A stretch of 5,908 nucleotides of DNA, from positions 1-5,908 of the forward strand of contig JAFPIE010000036.1 of NCBI GenBank assembly GCA_017388605.1, given 5' to 3'. This DNA is from Acholeplasmatales bacterium (lineage in GTDB: Bacteria > Bacillota_I > Bacilli_A > Acholeplasmatales > Anaeroplasmataceae). This document shows positions 1 through 4,715 of the stretch, piece by piece (positions within the stretch are counted from its first letter, which is position 1; each line of letters starts with the position of its first letter). Under the pieces are notes generated by a model. The model searched no databases and was not told the origin of the DNA. It worked only from the letters and a program-made list of their open reading frames with translations. The position numbers and the translations under genes were made by a program.

Positions 1-185
1 ATATTATTTAAATCTACTGTAACAATATAAACTCCCCTATGCTTAAAATAATATTTCCCCTTATTATTTCCTAATAAATCTAATTTCTTTACAGTAAATG
101 TATACTCTTGATATCCCTTATCATAGAATTTAGGTAAAGTATCAGAAACTAAACCATATCCTCCAAAATGGATTTTATACTTCAT
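1..185 (-). CDS. Unrecognised protein, 5' part only (runs off the left edge)
   Basis: An ATG at 185-183 opens a frame of 61 complete codons that reaches the window edge without a stop. The visible protein begins MKYKIHFGGYGLVSDTLPKF and is rich in Tyr, Lys and Gly. It shows no signal peptide, no membrane segment and no motif I recognise. Composition is protein-like rather than random, and the other two frames across the first 60 bases are closed by stops. There is no good Shine-Dalgarno sequence before the ATG. The frame is also open upstream as far as the xpt terminator, so a different start is possible. A TATAAT overlaps the start codon and could belong to a promoter for an internal start. 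The gene follows xpt in the same direction but lies beyond a terminator, so it is probably a separate transcript. Function unknown. Confidence 0.5.
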   Translation of the reverse strand, partial: MKYKIHFGGYGLVSDTLPKFYDKGYQEYTFTVKKLDLLGNNKGKYYFKHRGVYIVTVDLNN

Positions 186-227
186 TATAACATGTATATT
201 TTTCTCTGAAAAGAAAAATAAAGGGGA

Positions 228-257
228 AAAAGAAAAAAATGGACAAATGTCCATTTT
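228..257 (-). terminator. Intrinsic terminator of xpt
   Basis: Arms 236-245 and 248-257 are perfectly complementary (AAAATGGACA/TGTCCATTTT); sterically the loop is probably four bases. Read on the minus strand, the hairpin begins inside the xpt stop codon and runs into a T-rich tract (TTTTTTTCTTTTTCCCC). The last bases of the stop codon are part of the stem, so the gene ends as tightly as possible against its terminator. Confidence 0.8.
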
Positions 258-825
258 ATCTAAGGATTGCCTTTCCATTTTCAAAATGATCCACTATGGC
301 TGCAGATTCCACACGAATACCTAATTCCTCTACTTTCTTTCTGCCGCCCTGGAAGCCTTTTTCAATGACGATAGCAACACCGACAACAGAAGCCCCAGCC
401 TGATGGCATAAATCAATTAAGCCTAAGGCCGCATTCCCCTCAGCCATGAAATCATCGACGATTAAACAGCGATCACTAGGTGATAGAAATCTTTTATCTA
501 CTGATACGGTATTGGTTGTACCTTTTGTAAAGGAATCCACAACAGTAGTATATAAATTTTTCTCATCTAAAATCTTAGATTTACTCTTCTTAGCGAAGAC
601 TAATGGTACATACCCAAAGTGAGATGCAACACCAACACCAAAGGCAATACCGGAAGCTTCAATCGTTAATATTTTTGTAACTCCTTCAAATTTAGATGCA
701 AAATAGCTTCCAAGCTCATCTAAGAGCTTTGTATCTACCTGATGATTAATAAAGGAATCTACCTTTAAAATATCATCACCTATAACATATCCATCGGATG
801 CAATTCTTTCCTTTAATGTCTTCAT
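256..825 (-). CDS. xpt: Xanthine phosphoribosyltransferase
   Basis: The enzyme converts xanthine plus PRPP to XMP and pyrophosphate in the cytoplasm (purine salvage). The 189-residue product aligns by eye along its whole length with Bacillus subtilis Xpt (194 aa). Landmarks are KVDSF at 21-25, the TIEASGIA segment near 54-61, the PRPP-binding loop LIVDDFMAEGNAA at 121-133 with its acidic pair DD, and the C-terminal VIEKGFQGGR at 153-162. I chose the ATG at 825 because GGAGG (835-831) lies five bases upstream; a TTG six codons earlier would put that Shine-Dalgarno inside the gene. In many Firmicutes xpt is paired with the xanthine permease pbuX and preceded by a guanine riboswitch. Here neither is present: the next gene upstream is a GNAT acetyltransferase 56 bases away. 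It ends at a strong terminator. Identity is very secure. Confidence 0.95.
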   Translation of the reverse strand: MKTLKERIASDGYVIGDDILKVDSFINHQVDTKLLDELGSYFASKFEGVTKILTIEASGIAFGVGVASHFGYVPLVFAKKSKSKILDEKNLYTTVVDSFTKGTTNTVSVDKRFLSPSDRCLIVDDFMAEGNAALGLIDLCHQAGASVVGVAIVIEKGFQGGRKKVEELGIRVESAAIVDHFENGKAILR

Positions 826-830
826 ATGAT

Positions 831-835
831 CCTCC
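831..835 (-). promoter_or_regulatory. Shine-Dalgarno of xpt (sets the start)
   Basis: GGAGG on the minus strand, five bases before the ATG at 825. It argues against the in-frame TTG at 843, which lies upstream of it. Confidence 0.85.
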
Positions 836-848
836 AAAAACAATAGTA

Positions 849-877
849 ATTATAAGGCTTTAAAACAATATATACAA
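849..877 (-). promoter_or_regulatory. Candidate promoter of xpt
   Basis: Minus strand: -35 TTGTAT (877-872), a 17-base spacer, and a perfect -10 TATAAT (854-849). The predicted start near 842 would leave a leader of only about 17 bases before the xpt ATG, just enough for the Shine-Dalgarno. The -35 box lies just past the stop codon of the GNAT gene. It was identified by eye from consensus and spacing only, in AT-rich DNA. Confidence 0.6.
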
Positions 878-881
878 GAAT

Positions 882-1427
882 TTACTTGTTTTGTAATATC
901 CAATCTTCTTTTGTTAGGATATTCACATATCCCGTTCTATATTCATTGAGTCCACTACATTTTATATGTAGGGATTTATGATGAAATTTAAATCCGAGCT
1001 TTTCTTGTACTCGCTTAGATTTTAAATTTCCTTCGTAATATCCGCCCCAAATAATATGAAATTTTAATGTATAAAATCCATATTCAATTAAAGCCTTTGC
1101 GGCCTCAGGCATATATCCATTCCCCCAAAATGGTCTACCGAGCCAGTATCCAATTTCAGCTTCATCACTTTTGATTGCCAAATCTGAATTTGTCTTTAAT
1201 TCAATACATCCTATAGGATGATCTATATCCTCTTTTAAGCATATCGCAAAGCAATAGGGGTGATGATCCAAAAAATGAGAAATAATCGTTTTACTATCCT
1301 CTATCGTTTTATGTGGTGGCCAACCGGCAATAGGACCAACCAAAGAATCCTTTGCGTATAAAAACATAGATTTTGCATCATCCATAGTCCATTCTCTTAA
1401 TATTAATCTATTCGTTTCAATTATCAT
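882..1427 (-). CDS. GNAT-family N-acetyltransferase (RimJ/RimL, Acetyltransf_3 type)
   Basis: A 181-residue cytoplasmic acetyltransferase that transfers acetyl from acetyl-CoA to an unknown amine, such as a protein N-terminus, small molecule or drug. It begins with the family's typical ETNRLILREWTMDDA (4-18). The acetyl-CoA pyrophosphate-binding loop is RPFWGNGYMPEA (98-109), of the [RQ]xxGxG type. The motif-B segment NLKSKRVQEKLGFKF (134-148) has the usual N..S..V.EK.GF pattern. EIGYWLG (91-97) is the beta strand leading into the loop. Length is normal for the family. The ATG at 1427 has GGAG (1438-1435) seven bases upstream. It sits 56 bases before xpt in the same direction, with no terminator between, so read-through into xpt is likely even though xpt has its own candidate promoter. 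The substrate cannot be told from sequence. Confidence 0.9.
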   Translation of the reverse strand: MIIETNRLILREWTMDDAKSMFLYAKDSLVGPIAGWPPHKTIEDSKTIISHFLDHHPYCFAICLKEDIDHPIGCIELKTNSDLAIKSDEAEIGYWLGRPFWGNGYMPEAAKALIEYGFYTLKFHIIWGGYYEGNLKSKRVQEKLGFKFHHKSLHIKCSGLNEYRTGYVNILTKEDWILQNK

Positions 1428-1455
1428 ATTAACACTCCATTTCTATTTAACTTCT

Positions 1456-1484
1456 ATTATAAGAGAAAAAAGATTTCAAGTAAA
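1456..1484 (-). promoter_or_regulatory. Candidate promoter of the GNAT gene (and xpt by read-through)
   Basis: Minus strand: -35 TTTACT (1484-1479), a 17-base spacer, and a perfect -10 TATAAT (1461-1456). The expected start is near 1449, giving a leader of about 22 bases to the ATG at 1427. The -35 and most of the spacer lie inside the hairpin of the upstream gene's terminator, a compact arrangement. Confidence 0.6.
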
Positions 1485-1502
1485 ACACTTAAAATCTTTT
1501 TT
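1458..1502 (-). terminator. Intrinsic terminator of the YD-repeat lipoprotein gene
   Basis: Arms 1466-1481 and 1487-1502 pair with one mismatch (1477/1491): AAAAAAGATTT, then AAGT, against ACTT, then AAATCTTTTTT, around a five-base loop. On the minus strand the hairpin starts 11 bases past the stop codon at 1514 and ends in TTTTTT followed by CTCTT. The A-rich arm on the other side gives it a bidirectional form, though no plus-strand gene feeds into it here. Confidence 0.8.
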
Positions 1503-1513
1503 AACACAAATTA

Positions 1514-2998
1514 TTATTTATTCTCTTTAAAATTCTCTTTAAAGCCTATATCCTCTATTCCTTCTCCTGTCCATTCAAAGGAATATGTAAACGTATTGGA
1601 TAAACCTGCATACTCTTCCTTCTTTAATAAGAATCCATCAGAATCATATTGGTAAAGAGATGTATATTTTTCTTTACCATAGCTAATATAGTCATATGTA
1701 CTGATTCTTTTAAGAAGATTATTATTCGAATCATAATAATAAAATTCATTATGCGTACCAGCATGTAACAACTCATTTAGTTCGCTATCTAAGTATTCCA
1801 TAGAACTCGATATTTTTACTAAATTTAGATTTGCATCATATTCATATTGTTCGAAAGAATGGGATTCATCATGTTCTCCAATTCTATCTTTTGTATCTAT
1901 GCTTAGTATTCTTCCATCTAATGCATAGGTATAGGTCATTTCTAGAGGAGCCCAAACACTTCCAATTTCTTTTCTAATTTTCTTTATTTCTTCTTCATTA
2001 TAATAATATTCATCTTCATATAAAACAGAATCAGTGAAATCATAATTATAATATACATCATGCTCATATTTTAATTTATTACCATCATATGTATACTCTT
2101 TTTTATAATCGCTAGGATAGGATGACGTCCAACATAACACATTTCTTTTGTTTAATTCGTAATCCATAGTTTCAAAAATTAAATGATTATCTTTATCATA
2201 TTGAAAACAATGTTCATAATCTAAATCATTCCCATAGTAGAATTTCTCATTGATGAGATTATTTTTATCATCATAGGTATATTCATATCTTGATGAAAGA
2301 TTAAGCGTATCATCGGAATAACCTTTATACTCCTCTTTGCTTATAATCTGGTTGTTTTCATTATAATTCATTATTTCTTTATAGGTGATCTTAGCTTTAT
2401 AGGTGATCTTAGAATCCATACTTTCTTGATATAAAGTACTTTCTTGATATAAAGTTTTATTACCATTATTATCGAATGTATATGTACAAAGAGTTACAGG
2501 ATCATTCATCCATCCACTATCATAGAGCTTAGAGAATTCCTTCGTATAGGAATATTCCAAGCTATTAAATTCTTCTTCAATTTTAAAGAATTCTGGTAAA
2601 TTTTCTTTAATCCAGCAATCAATACTACCGTTAGAAGGCTTAATTACTGTTTTTGATAAACCACCTTCGGAAAAATTATTACTCTCATTGTAATGCGTAT
2701 TTGCTTTATATTTTTGAAAGCTATTATTTTCTATATCTATAATGAATCTATAATAATCATTCGTGTCATAGAATTTTTCATCTTTATAATCGCATACCAA
2801 GCAATTACCGGTGACTTTTGCGTTAATATCCTTATTTAGCTTATAGGTTTTATTTGTGCCATTAGAAAAATGGGCATCAAAGGAATAAAACCCATCAACG
2901 ACATCCTTAGGATATCCATAGGTTTTATCACAGCTAGATAATAATACTACTTGTGATGCAATTAGGAAGCACAATCCAATTAAATGTTTCTTTTTCAT
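1514..2998 (-). CDS. Lipoprotein with about ten YD (Rhs-like) repeats
   Basis: A predicted surface lipoprotein of 494 residues; no enzymatic motif recognised. The signal peptide MKKKHLIGLCFLIASQVVLLSSC has a basic start, a hydrophobic core and the lipobox LSSC, with Cys23 as the lipidation site. Residues 24-165 form a region I do not recognise. From about 171 to the C-terminus the protein is a series of degenerate repeats of the form Y-x-Y-D-x-x-x-N-L-[IL]-x-[KE]. Examples are YTYDDKNNLINE (240-251), FQYDKDNHLIFE (265-276), YEYDANLNLVK (385-395), YYYDSNNNLLKR (420-431) and YQYDSDGFLLKK (449-460). Such YD repeats form beta-strand wraps in Rhs/teneurin-type proteins and occur in many secreted Firmicute and Bacteroidetes lipoproteins of unknown role. 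I chose the ATG at 2998, not the in-frame start at 3019, because GGGAGG (3009-3004) precedes it by five bases and the signal peptide then starts properly. Two 18-bp tandem duplications lie at residues 182-208. It is transcribed alone. Confidence 0.85.
   Translation of the reverse strand: MKKKHLIGLCFLIASQVVLLSSCDKTYGYPKDVVDGFYSFDAHFSNGTNKTYKLNKDINAKVTGNCLVCDYKDEKFYDTNDYYRFIIDIENNSFQKYKANTHYNESNNFSEGGLSKTVIKPSNGSIDCWIKENLPEFFKIEEEFNSLEYSYTKEFSKLYDSGWMNDPVTLCTYTFDNNGNKTLYQESTLYQESMDSKITYKAKITYKEIMNYNENNQIISKEEYKGYSDDTLNLSSRYEYTYDDKNNLINEKFYYGNDLDYEHCFQYDKDNHLIFETMDYELNKRNVLCWTSSYPSDYKKEYTYDGNKLKYEHDVYYNYDFTDSVLYEDEYYYNEEEIKKIRKEIGSVWAPLEMTYTYALDGRILSIDTKDRIGEHDESHSFEQYEYDANLNLVKISSSMEYLDSELNELLHAGTHNEFYYYDSNNNLLKRISTYDYISYGKEKYTSLYQYDSDGFLLKKEEYAGLSNTFTYSFEWTGEGIEDIGFKENFKENK
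2377..2412. repeat. Perfect 18-bp tandem duplication (encodes ITYKAK-type six-residue repeat)
   Basis: CTTTATAGGTGATCTTAG occurs twice head to tail (2377-2394 and 2395-2412). It adds six codons in frame within the lipoprotein gene, seen as KITYKA-KITYKE at residues 197-208. The perfect identity suggests a recent duplication. Confidence 0.95.
2419..2455. repeat. Second perfect 18-bp tandem duplication (encodes TLYQES twice)
   Basis: ACTTTCTTGATATAAAGT occurs twice head to tail (2420-2437 and 2438-2455; one further T on the left extends the period to 2419). It encodes TLYQES-TLYQES at residues 182-193. It begins six bases after the other duplication and has the same 18-bp period but an unrelated unit sequence. 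Confidence 0.95.
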
Positions 2999-3009
2999 AA
3001 TTTCCTCCC

Positions 3010-3026
3010 ATATAACCACGTTATAT
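3010..3026 (-). promoter_or_regulatory. Inverted repeat beside the lipoprotein Shine-Dalgarno
   Basis: ATATAAC (3010-3016) and GTTATAT (3020-3026) are perfect 7-base arms around a 3-base centre. On the minus-strand mRNA this hairpin ends immediately before GGGAGG and begins near the predicted 5' end. It could be a 5' stabilising stem, a translational control element or a DNA operator. The arms are AT-rich, so chance is not excluded. Confidence 0.4.
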
Positions 3027-3034
3027 CCGTCTTT

Positions 3035-3063
3035 ATTGTATCAGCATAAGGGTAGAATTTCCA
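3035..3063 (-). promoter_or_regulatory. Candidate promoter of the lipoprotein gene
   Basis: Minus strand: -35 TGGAAA (3063-3058), a 17-base spacer, and -10 TACAAT (3040-3035). The expected start near 3028 gives a leader of about 30 bases to the ATG at 2998. Each box differs from consensus by one or two bases. It lies downstream of the rplT terminator, so the gene needs its own promoter. Confidence 0.5.
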
Positions 3064-3104
3064 TATATTTTTTTAGACAAGTTTTGAAATGTGTCTATCA
3101 ATTA

Positions 3105-3157
3105 AGTCAAAAATAAAAGGGACTTTTGAACCAATTTTTGATTCCAAAAATCCCTTT
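3105..3157 (-). terminator. Intrinsic terminator of the infC-rpmI-rplT operon
   Basis: The outer arms AAAGGGA (3116-3122) and TCCCTTT (3151-3157) pair perfectly. After one mismatch, TTTT (3124-3127) pairs with AAAA (3146-3149), and a few weaker pairs close further in. On the minus strand it starts five bases after the rplT stop codon and is followed by TTTTATTTTTGACTT. It separates the ribosomal operon from the downstream lipoprotein gene. Confidence 0.8.
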
Positions 3158-3162
3158 AAAAA

Positions 3163-3579
3163 TTACTTTGACTTCTTTTCAGTTGTTAATACAACTACGT
3201 TTTCCTTTACAGCAGCCTTTGGATTAGCTAAGCCATTCTTAGCAACCTCAACTAGCTTTGCAAAGCCTTCTGCATCATTAACAGCCATTTCAGCTAACAT
3301 CTTTCTGTTGATTGCAACATCAGCCTGAGATAGACCATTGATGAACTGAGAATACTTCATACCATTTAACTGGCATGCAGCATTGATTCTTTGAATCCAA
3401 AGCTTTCTGAAATCTCTCTTACGAGCCTTTCTATCACGGAAAGCGTACTGTAAAGAACGCATTACCTGCTCATGAGCAGTCTTGTATAATGTGTGCTTAG
3501 AACCATAGTAGCCCTTAGCTAACTTTAAGACAGCCTTACGTCTTCTTCTTGTAACATATCCACCTTTAACTCTTGGCAT
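3163..3579 (-). CDS. rplT: Large-subunit ribosomal protein L20 (bL20), with C-terminal extension
   Basis: L20 binds 23S rRNA early in assembly of the large subunit and, in Firmicutes, also represses its own operon through the infC leader. The 138-residue product follows the family from MPRVKGG through the basic N-terminal tail ([20 protein letters not shown], 10-29), [20 protein letters not shown] (46-65) and [10 protein letters not shown]. The usual length is about 117-120 residues. Here the family match ends near residue 118 and is followed by about 20 extra residues ([21 protein letters not shown]) that I do not know from other L20 proteins. The ATG at 3579 has AGGAGG (3593-3588) eight bases upstream. 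It follows rpmI by 15 bases as the last gene of the operon. Identity is certain; only the role of the tail is open. Confidence 0.97.
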   Translation of the reverse strand: MPRVKGGYVTRRRRKAVLKLAKGYYGSKHTLYKTAHEQVMRSLQYAFRDRKARKRDFRKLWIQRINAACQLNGMKYSQFINGLSQADVAINRKMLAEMAVNDAEGFAKLVEVAKNGLANPKAAVKENVVVLTTEKKSK

Positions 3580-3594
3580 GATTCATTCCTCCTC

Positions 3595-3795
3595 TTACTT
3601 CATTGGTGCAATTAACTGTGCGATTCTCTTAGCATCAGTCTCATGCACTAATCCTGACTTTGATAAATTCTTGTTCTGCTTATGTGTCTTGTTTGTCTTT
3701 AAATGTCCAGTATAAGAATGACCTCTTTTGATCTTACCTGAACCAGTAATCTTAATTCTCTTCTTTAAACCACTGTGTGTCTTTGCCTTTGGCAT
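3595..3795 (-). CDS. rpmI: Large-subunit ribosomal protein L35 (bL35)
   Basis: A small, very basic 66-residue protein of the 50S subunit, of normal family length. It shows the typical start MPKAKTHSGLKKRIKITGSG, then KIKRGHSYTGHLKTNKTHKQ (21-40), and the C-terminal AKRIAQLIAPMK. The ATG at 3795 is preceded by AAGGAG (3810-3805) nine bases upstream. It lies between infC (17-base gap) and rplT (15-base gap), the conserved order of this operon, so the three are surely co-transcribed and probably translationally coupled. Confidence 0.97.
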   Translation of the reverse strand: MPKAKTHSGLKKRIKITGSGKIKRGHSYTGHLKTNKTHKQNKNLSKSGLVHETDAKRIAQLIAPMK

Positions 3796-3812
3796 AATCC
3801 CTTACTCCTTTA

Positions 3813-4367
3813 TTAATTATTTTTCTTTTCTTTTTCTTTGTCTTTTTCAGACTTTGGTGCTACAACAGCAAACATTGTACTACCATCCATCTTAGGCTGT
3901 GCTTCAACATTTGCAACTTCCTGTAGACTTTCAATGAAACGCTCGATAACTTCCTTACCTAATTCCTGGTGTACGATCATACGACCATAGAATCTTAAGG
4001 TAATCTTTACCTTGTTTCCCTTAGCTAAGATTGTTTTAGCCTTGTTCGCCTTTGTCTCGAAATCGTGCTTTTCAATGGTAGGTGACAGCTGGATTTCCTG
4101 TACAACTGTAACCTTCTGATTCTTTTTCATTTCCTTAAGCTTCTTTTGCTGCTCAAAACGGAAACGAGAATAATCCATCATTTTAGCTACTGGTGGATTT
4201 GCGTCTGGTGAAACCAAAACTAAATCCATTCCACGATCATATGCCTCATTTAATGCCTTAGATCTTGAAATTACACCTAACTTCTCTCCAGTATCTGTAA
4301 TAACGAGCATTTCCTTTACACGAATTGCCTCATTGACGATTGCTTCATCCTTCTTCTGCTTGTTAAT
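3813..4367 (-). CDS. infC: Translation initiation factor IF-3, AUU start
   Basis: IF3 binds the 30S subunit, prevents premature 50S joining and checks start codon and initiator tRNA. The 184-residue product has the N-domain (about 9-80), including the family signature KMMDYSRFRFEQQK (62-75), a Lys-rich linker, and the C-domain with IQLSPTIEKHDF, LRFYGRMIVHQELG and AQPKMDGSTMFAVVAPK. It ends in a charged tail (KSEKDKEKEKKNN). I place the start at the ATT at 4367. A full anti-Shine-Dalgarno match GGAGGTGAT (4380-4372) puts GGAGG eight bases before it, family members begin at about this point (VNEAIR shortly after), and AUU starts of infC are well known, serving IF3 autoregulation. The in-frame ATG at 4409 would add 14 residues and lies inside the attenuator hairpin. 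First gene of infC-rpmI-rplT. Confidence 0.93.
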   Translation of the reverse strand: MNKQKKDEAIVNEAIRVKEMLVITDTGEKLGVISRSKALNEAYDRGMDLVLVSPDANPPVAKMMDYSRFRFEQQKKLKEMKKNQKVTVVQEIQLSPTIEKHDFETKANKAKTILAKGNKVKITLRFYGRMIVHQELGKEVIERFIESLQEVANVEAQPKMDGSTMFAVVAPKSEKDKEKEKKNN

Positions 4368-4371
4368 ACCA

Positions 4372-4380
4372 ATCACCTCC
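4372..4380 (-). promoter_or_regulatory. Strong Shine-Dalgarno of infC (sets the AUU start)
   Basis: GGAGGTGAT on the minus strand matches the 16S rRNA 3' end over nine bases. GGAGG ends eight bases before the ATT at 4367. The GTG (4376) and ATT (4373) in the same frame overlap or abut the site itself and are too close to be the start. Confidence 0.85.
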
Positions 4381-4391
4381 GAATAATTTGG

Positions 4392-4421
4392 AAAAATAAA
4401 AGAGGACATAAACGCCCTCTT
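4392..4421 (-). terminator. Attenuator (intrinsic terminator) in the infC leader
   Basis: Arms 4400-4408 and 4413-4421 form AAGAGGGCG/UGUCCUCUU (nine pairs, two of them G-U) around the loop UUUA. On the minus strand the hairpin is followed at once by TTATTTTT. It lies between the infC promoter and the infC Shine-Dalgarno, so termination here would shut off the whole operon. This is the expected place for the terminator of an L20-type leader. Confidence 0.8.
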
Positions 4422-4534
4422 AAAAAATCATAATAATATCAAATGATATAAAGTGACTTTTTGCCTACCAACATACAAAATCAATCAGGCGAGAACAGGC
4501 GTTCTTCTTTCCACATATTTATTTAGCCTCTAAT

Positions 4535-4563
4535 ATAATACACTTATTTTGTTATGATGTCAA
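4535..4563 (-). promoter_or_regulatory. Promoter of infC-rpmI-rplT
   Basis: Minus strand: perfect -35 TTGACA (4563-4558), a 17-base spacer, and -10 TATTAT (4540-4535), one mismatch from consensus. This is the best promoter in the window, fitting a highly expressed translation operon. The expected start is near 4529. Confidence 0.8.
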
Positions 4564-4640
4564 CAAAAACTTTAATCTTTTTTCAAAGCATATATCGTTC
4601 TCTCAAAATTATTATATATATAATATATTATATAAGGATA

Positions 4641-4654
4641 CGAAACCGTTTTCA
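4641..4654. promoter_or_regulatory. cre/LacI-family operator-like site upstream of the galactanase
   Basis: CGAAACCGTTTTCA has the GAAAnCGnTTTC core of LacI-family operators and agrees with the CcpA cre form TGAAAGCGNTTTCA at all but two of the defined positions. It lies in the divergent intergenic region, about 120 bases before the galactanase ATG and about 80 bases upstream of the infC -35 box. Catabolite or substrate control of a polysaccharide-degrading gene would make sense. It was found by eye, and one partial palindrome in AT-rich DNA is weak proof. Confidence 0.45.
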
Positions 4655-4686
4655 TTGAGCTTTATAATTTAAAACATTGTTTTCGC

Positions 4687-4715
4687 TAGATTTAGGAACG
4701 AAAATATTTTATAAT
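4687..4715 (+). promoter_or_regulatory. Possible promoter of the galactanase gene
   Basis: A perfect -10 TATAAT lies at 4710-4715, but the sequence 17 bases upstream (TAGATT, 4687-4692) is a poor -35. A second TATAAT at 4663-4668 has its -35 position (4640-4645) inside the cre-like site. A third TATAAT (4619-4624) lies in an 18-base AT palindrome (4617-4634). The start cannot be chosen between these by eye. A weak -35 would suit an activated or tightly repressed gene. Confidence 0.35.

Larger units (their letters stand above)
4368..4529 (-). promoter_or_regulatory. infC operon leader, probable L20-responsive attenuator
   Basis: About 160 nt of untranslated leader run from the predicted transcription start (near 4529) to the infC start. 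In order on the minus strand it holds: a hairpin AGAAC-GCCU-GUUCU (4505-4492); two CGCCTG copies (4501-4496 and 4491-4486) ten bases apart; TAGGC (4467-4463), able to pair with a GCCU; AAAAAGUCA, which can pair over nine positions with UGAUUUUUU further on (one G-U), enclosing a small AUAUC/GAUAU hairpin (4449-4436); then the attenuator hairpin and the Shine-Dalgarno. In B. subtilis, L20 binds such a leader by mimicry of its 23S site and promotes termination. I infer the same here from position, operon and architecture; I did not match an L20-binding consensus base by base. Confidence 0.72.

Noticed and set aside
826..843. TTG start six codons upstream of the xpt ATG
   Set aside because: The Shine-Dalgarno GGAGG lies downstream of it and fits the ATG at 825. 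Known Xpt proteins begin at that point.
1428..1513. Possible riboswitch before the GNAT-xpt genes
   Set aside because: The 86 bases are taken up by the terminator of the previous gene and a promoter. No purine-aptamer-like three-way junction is visible.
1514..2998. Rhs-type polymorphic toxin
   Set aside because: YD repeats are present, but there is no conserved Rhs core end, no toxin domain after it and no small immunity gene downstream; the next gene is a GNAT after a terminator.
2999..3019. Upstream in-frame start of the lipoprotein (adds MVIWEEI)
   Set aside because: It would place acidic residues before the basic start of the signal peptide and put the GGGAGG site inside the gene.
3089..3328. 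Plus-strand open frame of 79 codons
   Set aside because: It lies opposite the rplT 3' end and its terminator, has no ribosome binding site, and its protein reads as antisense of L20 codons.
4617..4634. 18-base perfect palindrome of A and T only
   Set aside because: Alternating AT sequence makes palindromes easily, and by itself it is not evidence of an operator. It is kept only as context for the galactanase upstream region.
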